Positions 61,088 to 64,000 of a DNA stretch of 64,000 nucleotides are shown in pieces. Each line of letters opens with the position of its first letter. Within the stretch, counting starts at the first letter, position 1. Under the pieces are notes generated by a model that ran no database searches, was not told the origin of the DNA, and worked only from the letters and a program-made list of their open reading frames with translations. The position numbers were made by a program, and so were the translations under genes. The stretch is from Ruegeria atlantica (GTDB lineage Bacteria; Pseudomonadota; Alphaproteobacteria; Rhodobacterales; Rhodobacteraceae), in contig NZ_WQCF01000005.1 in NCBI RefSeq assembly GCF_013032455.1, forward strand, positions 186,001 through 250,000, given 5' to 3'.

Positions 61088-62130
61088 TGGCTGAGAAAGT
61101 AACATCACTTCAGGTCGCCCAGCTTGCAGGGGTCAGCCAGTCAGCGGTTAGCCGAGTCTTTACGCCCGGAGCTTCGGTCAGCAAGAAGACTGAAGAGAAA
61201 GTGCGCAAGGCCGCAGCCGAACTGGGTTATCGCCCCAATGTGTTGGCGCGTGCAATGGTATCCGGAAAAAGCCGCATCATCGGTTTGGTGGTCGCCTATC
61301 TGGATAACTATTTCTATCCCGAAGCACTCGAGAAGTTGTCGAACGAGTTGCAGGAGCAGGGGTATCACGTCCTGATCTTCATGGCCTCCAGAACAGCGGG
61401 AAACATTGACGACGTGATGGAGGAAATCCTCGATTACCAGGTTGATGGCGTCATTCTGGCCTCGGTCGCGATGTCGTCTGATATCGCAACGCGCTGCCAA
61501 CAGGCCGGTGTGCCAGTGGTGCTGTTCAACCGTAGTCAGGACATCGACGGGATCACGTCGGTCACTTCCGACAACTATGCGGGCGGTCGCAAAGTGGCCG
61601 AGTTCCTTATCGCAGCCGGTCACAGCCGCATCGCTTACATTGCCGGGTGGCAGGGCGCATCAACCCAGCGAGACCGCGAAGCTGGCTTCCGGGCAGCTCT
61701 GAGCGATGCGGGCCAGGACCTGTACGCTCATGAGATCGGAGAGTTTCACACCGAGAATGCGCGCTTAGCGGCACGTCGTATGTTCGATGTCGAACCGCAG
61801 AAACGGCCAGACGCGGTATTTGTTGCCAATGACCACATGGCTCTTGCCGTCATGGATGTCATCCGGTTCGAGTTGGGAATGCGTGTGCCCGAAGACGTTT
61901 CGGTCGTTGGATATGATGACGTCCCGCAGGCCGCATGGCTTGCCTATAACCTCACCACCATTCGTCAGCGCGCCAACCTGATGGTTGCCGAGACCGTTGA
62001 CGCCCTTTTGGGCCATATTGAAAACCCGACAGCCGCTATGGCACGCAAGGTCGCAATTGATGGGCCTCTGATTGTGCGCACATCGGCACGGCTGCCCAAA
62101 GGCTGGACGCCGCAAAGGATGAAAACATGA
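61087..62130 (+). CDS. LacI/GalR-family transcriptional regulator
   Basis: 347 aa from the ATG at 61087. LacI HTH with hinge (VTSLQVAQLAGVSQSAVSRVFTPGASVSKKTEEKVRKAAAELGYRPNVLARAM), then the periplasmic-binding-like effector domain (IGLVVAYLDNYFYPEALEKLSNELQEQGYHVLIF, VGYDDVPQAAWL). Operators of this family are palindromes like those at 52600 and 52654. Embedded in the operon it probably represses. It overlaps the SDR by one base and the next gene by 4 bp. Confidence 0.93.
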   Translation: MAEKVTSLQVAQLAGVSQSAVSRVFTPGASVSKKTEEKVRKAAAELGYRPNVLARAMVSGKSRIIGLVVAYLDNYFYPEALEKLSNELQEQGYHVLIFMASRTAGNIDDVMEEILDYQVDGVILASVAMSSDIATRCQQAGVPVVLFNRSQDIDGITSVTSDNYAGGRKVAEFLIAAGHSRIAYIAGWQGASTQRDREAGFRAALSDAGQDLYAHEIGEFHTENARLAARRMFDVEPQKRPDAVFVANDHMALAVMDVIRFELGMRVPEDVSVVGYDDVPQAAWLAYNLTTIRQRANLMVAETVDALLGHIENPTAAMARKVAIDGPLIVRTSARLPKGWTPQRMKT

Positions 62131-63116
62131 AAGGTTTCGATCCCAAGTTTCGTGACTTCCCCGACTATATCATCGGTATCACCAAAGAGATTTGGGAAGA
62201 CCGGGGTATCGCGACCCTGCACGACTATTACAGCGAGGATATCGTCGTGCGATCGCCCGGTTCGGTGGTTTTGGGCAATCAGAACGTAATCGGCGCGACC
62301 ATGGCAACACTGGCCGAGTTTCCGGATCGGCAGCTGTTGGGCGAGGACGTGATCTGGTCTGGTACACCCGAAGACGGGATGCTGAGTTCGCATCGTATCA
62401 TTTCAACGGCCACGCATTTGGCCGAGGGCGTTTACGGCAAGCCAACCGGAACCAAGCTGCGCTATCGGATACTGGCCGATTGCCACGCCATCGACAATCA
62501 GATCAACGACGAATGGCTTATCCGCGATCAGGGTGCCATCGTCCGCCAGATGGGATGGGACCCGAAGGAATACGCCGCCGATCTCATCGCCCGCGAAGGA
62601 GGCCCGGACAACTGTGTCAAACCCCTAACTCCCGAAATCGATCAGTCGGGGCCGTACAAGGGCCGTGGAAACGACAACGAGTGGGGTCAGCGCTACGCCG
62701 ACATTTTGACCCGGATCATGAACGCAGATATGGGCGCGATCGAGTCCGAGTATGACCGGGCTGTTCAATCGGAATATGTGGGCGGCGTAACTGGACATGG
62801 TTGGGATGCGGTTGACCGTTTCTGGATGGGCCTACGGGCGAGTTTCCCGAATGCCAAATTTAGGATCGAGCACCAGATCGGGCGCGACGATCCGGATATG
62901 CCACCCCGCGCCGCGATCCGCTGGAGTCTGTGGGGCAAACATGACGGCTGGGGCGTGTTTGGCGCACCGACGGGTGCACAGGTGTATGTCCTCGGCATCA
63001 GCCACGCAGAGATCGGCGCGCTGATTGGCGGCCAGCCGCAGTTGCGCCGTGAATATACTCTGTTTGATGAAACCTCGGTCTGGAAGCAGATCCTGCTGCA
63101 GAGCGGAGAGGTTTGA
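62127..63116 (+). CDS. SnoaL-like two-domain protein, divergent form
   Basis: 329 aa. Two NTF2-like halves (residues ~10-150: YIIGITKEIWEDRGIATLHDYYSEDIVVRSPGSVVLG ... ILADCHAIDNQINDEWLIRDQGAIVRQMGW; ~190-320: RYADILTRIMNADMGAIESEYDRAVQSEYVGG ... DRFWMGLRASFPNAKFRIEHQIGRDD). Less like the other three: the P-T-G-K turn is altered (TGTKLRYRI). Coupled to lacI by a 4-bp overlap. Probably acts in the same pathway on another step, or is non-catalytic. Confidence 0.78.
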   Translation: MKGFDPKFRDFPDYIIGITKEIWEDRGIATLHDYYSEDIVVRSPGSVVLGNQNVIGATMATLAEFPDRQLLGEDVIWSGTPEDGMLSSHRIISTATHLAEGVYGKPTGTKLRYRILADCHAIDNQINDEWLIRDQGAIVRQMGWDPKEYAADLIAREGGPDNCVKPLTPEIDQSGPYKGRGNDNEWGQRYADILTRIMNADMGAIESEYDRAVQSEYVGGVTGHGWDAVDRFWMGLRASFPNAKFRIEHQIGRDDPDMPPRAAIRWSLWGKHDGWGVFGAPTGAQVYVLGISHAEIGALIGGQPQLRREYTLFDETSVWKQILLQSGEV

Positions 63117-63308
63117 GTGGCGCGCCCGGTCGCATATCGCATCCTTGTGGATGGCCTGAGTGAGACCGGGACTCTTCGGCGTTACCATATGCACCGTCAA
63201 AGCCTGCGTGCACGGCGTTTGAACCTGCGTCCGCCAGGGGAGTGAGAGAGTGTGCTGCAAACGCACGCAGACCACCATTCCTGCAAACGTCGTATCGGAA
63301 CTTACAAA
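63117..63308. other. Spacer before the cupin gene
   Basis: 192 bp with no gene; it holds the weaker operator-like site described separately, and further half-sites (TGCAAACG at 63282). Possibly a second promoter for the cupin gene. Confidence 0.4.
63253..63272. promoter_or_regulatory. Weaker LacI-type operator-like site O3
   Basis: TGCTGCAAACGCACGCAGAC agrees with O2 at 14 of 20 bases, including GCAAACG and GCA in register. It precedes the cupin gene, so may give that gene its own control by the same LacI regulator. Weaker than O1/O2 and not a full palindrome. Confidence 0.45.
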
Positions 63309-64000
63309 ATGTCGAAATCAACCATCTCTTCCCGCATTGTTCGCTATGGTGAACTCCAGCCCTGCAAAACCGCTTTTATCGACGCCCATACCCCCGGCAG
63401 CGATCAGAAAGAGAACTTTACAATCATCGGCGGTGGTGTCTCGGAATCCCCGGATCAGCACGTGCACATCACTGACAAGATCGGCTTTAACATCGGCGCT
63501 GCGGGCCAGCCGCCGAAGTGCCGGAACTCTTTGCACAGCCACACGACGGCCGAGGTCTTCTTCGTCGCCAAAGGACGTTGGCGGTTTTTCTGGGGCCGCT
63601 ATGGCACTGCAGGAGAGTTCATCGCCGAGGAGGGTGATATCTTCAACATCCCGACCGGCATTTTCCGTGGTTTCGAAAATGTCGGTCAGGATTATGGGAT
63701 GATCATGTCGATCTTGGGCGGTGACGACGCGGGCGGCGGAGTGACGTGGGCACCTCAAGTTATCGAAGATGCGCAGGCACATGGATTGATGCTGGGCGAC
63801 AATGGTGTGCTTTACGACTCCAAAAAGGGGCAGGAACTGCCTCACAACGTCCGACCAATGCCTTTGCTGACCGAAGAGCAGTTGAAAGGCTACCCCGAGG
63901 TTCCGGTTGAGGATGTCGTTGGTAAATACGTCGCGCGGTATTGGGACCTGATGGCGTTTTCGGCCAACAAGCCCGCGCAGGTGATTGGCGAAAACGGAAT
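63309..64000 (+). CDS. Cupin-domain protein (truncated by the window end)
   Basis: At least 230 codons, open to the window end. Starts MSKSTISSRIVRYGELQPC. Cupin motif 1 (SLHSHTTAEVFFVAKGRWRFFW) supplies two His and a Glu for metal; motif 2 (GDIFNIPTGIFRGFEN) follows; a second helical part leads to the cut end. Metal-dependent dioxygenase, isomerase or binding proteins share this fold. Follows the SnoaL gene by 192 bp, same strand, and belongs by position to the same regulon. Confidence 0.8.
   Translation, partial: MSKSTISSRIVRYGELQPCKTAFIDAHTPGSDQKENFTIIGGGVSESPDQHVHITDKIGFNIGAAGQPPKCRNSLHSHTTAEVFFVAKGRWRFFWGRYGTAGEFIAEEGDIFNIPTGIFRGFENVGQDYGMIMSILGGDDAGGGVTWAPQVIEDAQAHGLMLGDNGVLYDSKKGQELPHNVRPMPLLTEEQLKGYPEVPVEDVVGKYVARYWDLMAFSANKPAQVIGENG

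Noticed and set aside
1-64000. CRISPR arrays, tRNA or rRNA genes, prophage structural genes
   Set aside because: No regularly spaced repeats, no cloverleaf-like segments and no phage head/tail proteins were seen on either strand by eye.

Overview
The window reads as chromosome from a marine alphaproteobacterium of the Rhodobacteraceae (Roseobacter group). This is inferred from gene content: two TRAP transporters with linked LysR regulators, a CUT1-type ABC importer beside an HpsN-like dehydrogenase, an alphaproteobacterial nasTS-type nitrate assimilation operon, DUF4178/polyamine genes and many IS6, IS5 and IS3 remnants. I saw no tRNA, rRNA or CRISPR array.

Layout. 0-4.2 kb: two class III nucleotide cyclase genes tail to tail, then an NTF2-like gene cut by an IS6-family element whose transposase lacks a catalytic Asp. 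4.2-10.6 kb: a leftward MaoC / FAD monooxygenase / flavin monooxygenase operon, a small protein and an OsmC protein. Divergent from these lie two tandem genes that each fuse an OmpR-type DNA-binding domain to an alpha/beta hydrolase. 10.8-15.0 kb: a tight DUF4178 / DUF350 / membrane spermidine synthase / AdoMet decarboxylase module. 15.1-23.4 kb: a RidA, three-subunit flavin amine dehydrogenase (HcnABC-like), TRAP transporter and LysR module, bracketed by inverted copies of one defective IS6-like element. 23.6-28.6 kb: an agmatinase-like ureohydrolase with a second TRAP transporter and LysR. 29.0-40.7 kb: complete nitrate assimilation (nitrate sensor/antiterminator NasS-NasT, attenuator, nitrate ABC importer, nitrite reductase NirBD, nitrate reductase NasA). 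41.3-50.5 kb: a surface-glycan island (GT29-like, pyruvyl transferase, two sulfotransferases, GT4, CDP-glycerol-type transferase), flanked by a Tn402/Tn7-like tniA-tniB remnant and IS5/IS3 remnants.

50.6-64.0 kb is the most novel part: an apparently uncharacterised catabolic regulon. A divergent promoter region carries two near-identical 20-bp palindromes typical of LacI-family operators. Leftward run a two-domain SnoaL-like protein and a COG3618 amidohydrolase/lactonase. Rightward run a sugar-type ABC importer, a one-domain SnoaL protein, an HpsN-like (histidinol dehydrogenase family) oxidoreductase, a two-domain SnoaL protein, an SDR, a LacI regulator, another SnoaL-like protein and a cupin that runs off the window. 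Four SnoaL proteins (about seven domains) with import, oxidation and lactone-hydrolysis genes suggest uptake and stepwise oxidation or isomerisation of an unknown polyol- or sugar-like compound. The substrate cannot be read from the sequence.

A recurring theme is nitrogen and small-organic scavenging. All four binding-protein transporters have a perfect stem-loop just after the binding-protein gene.
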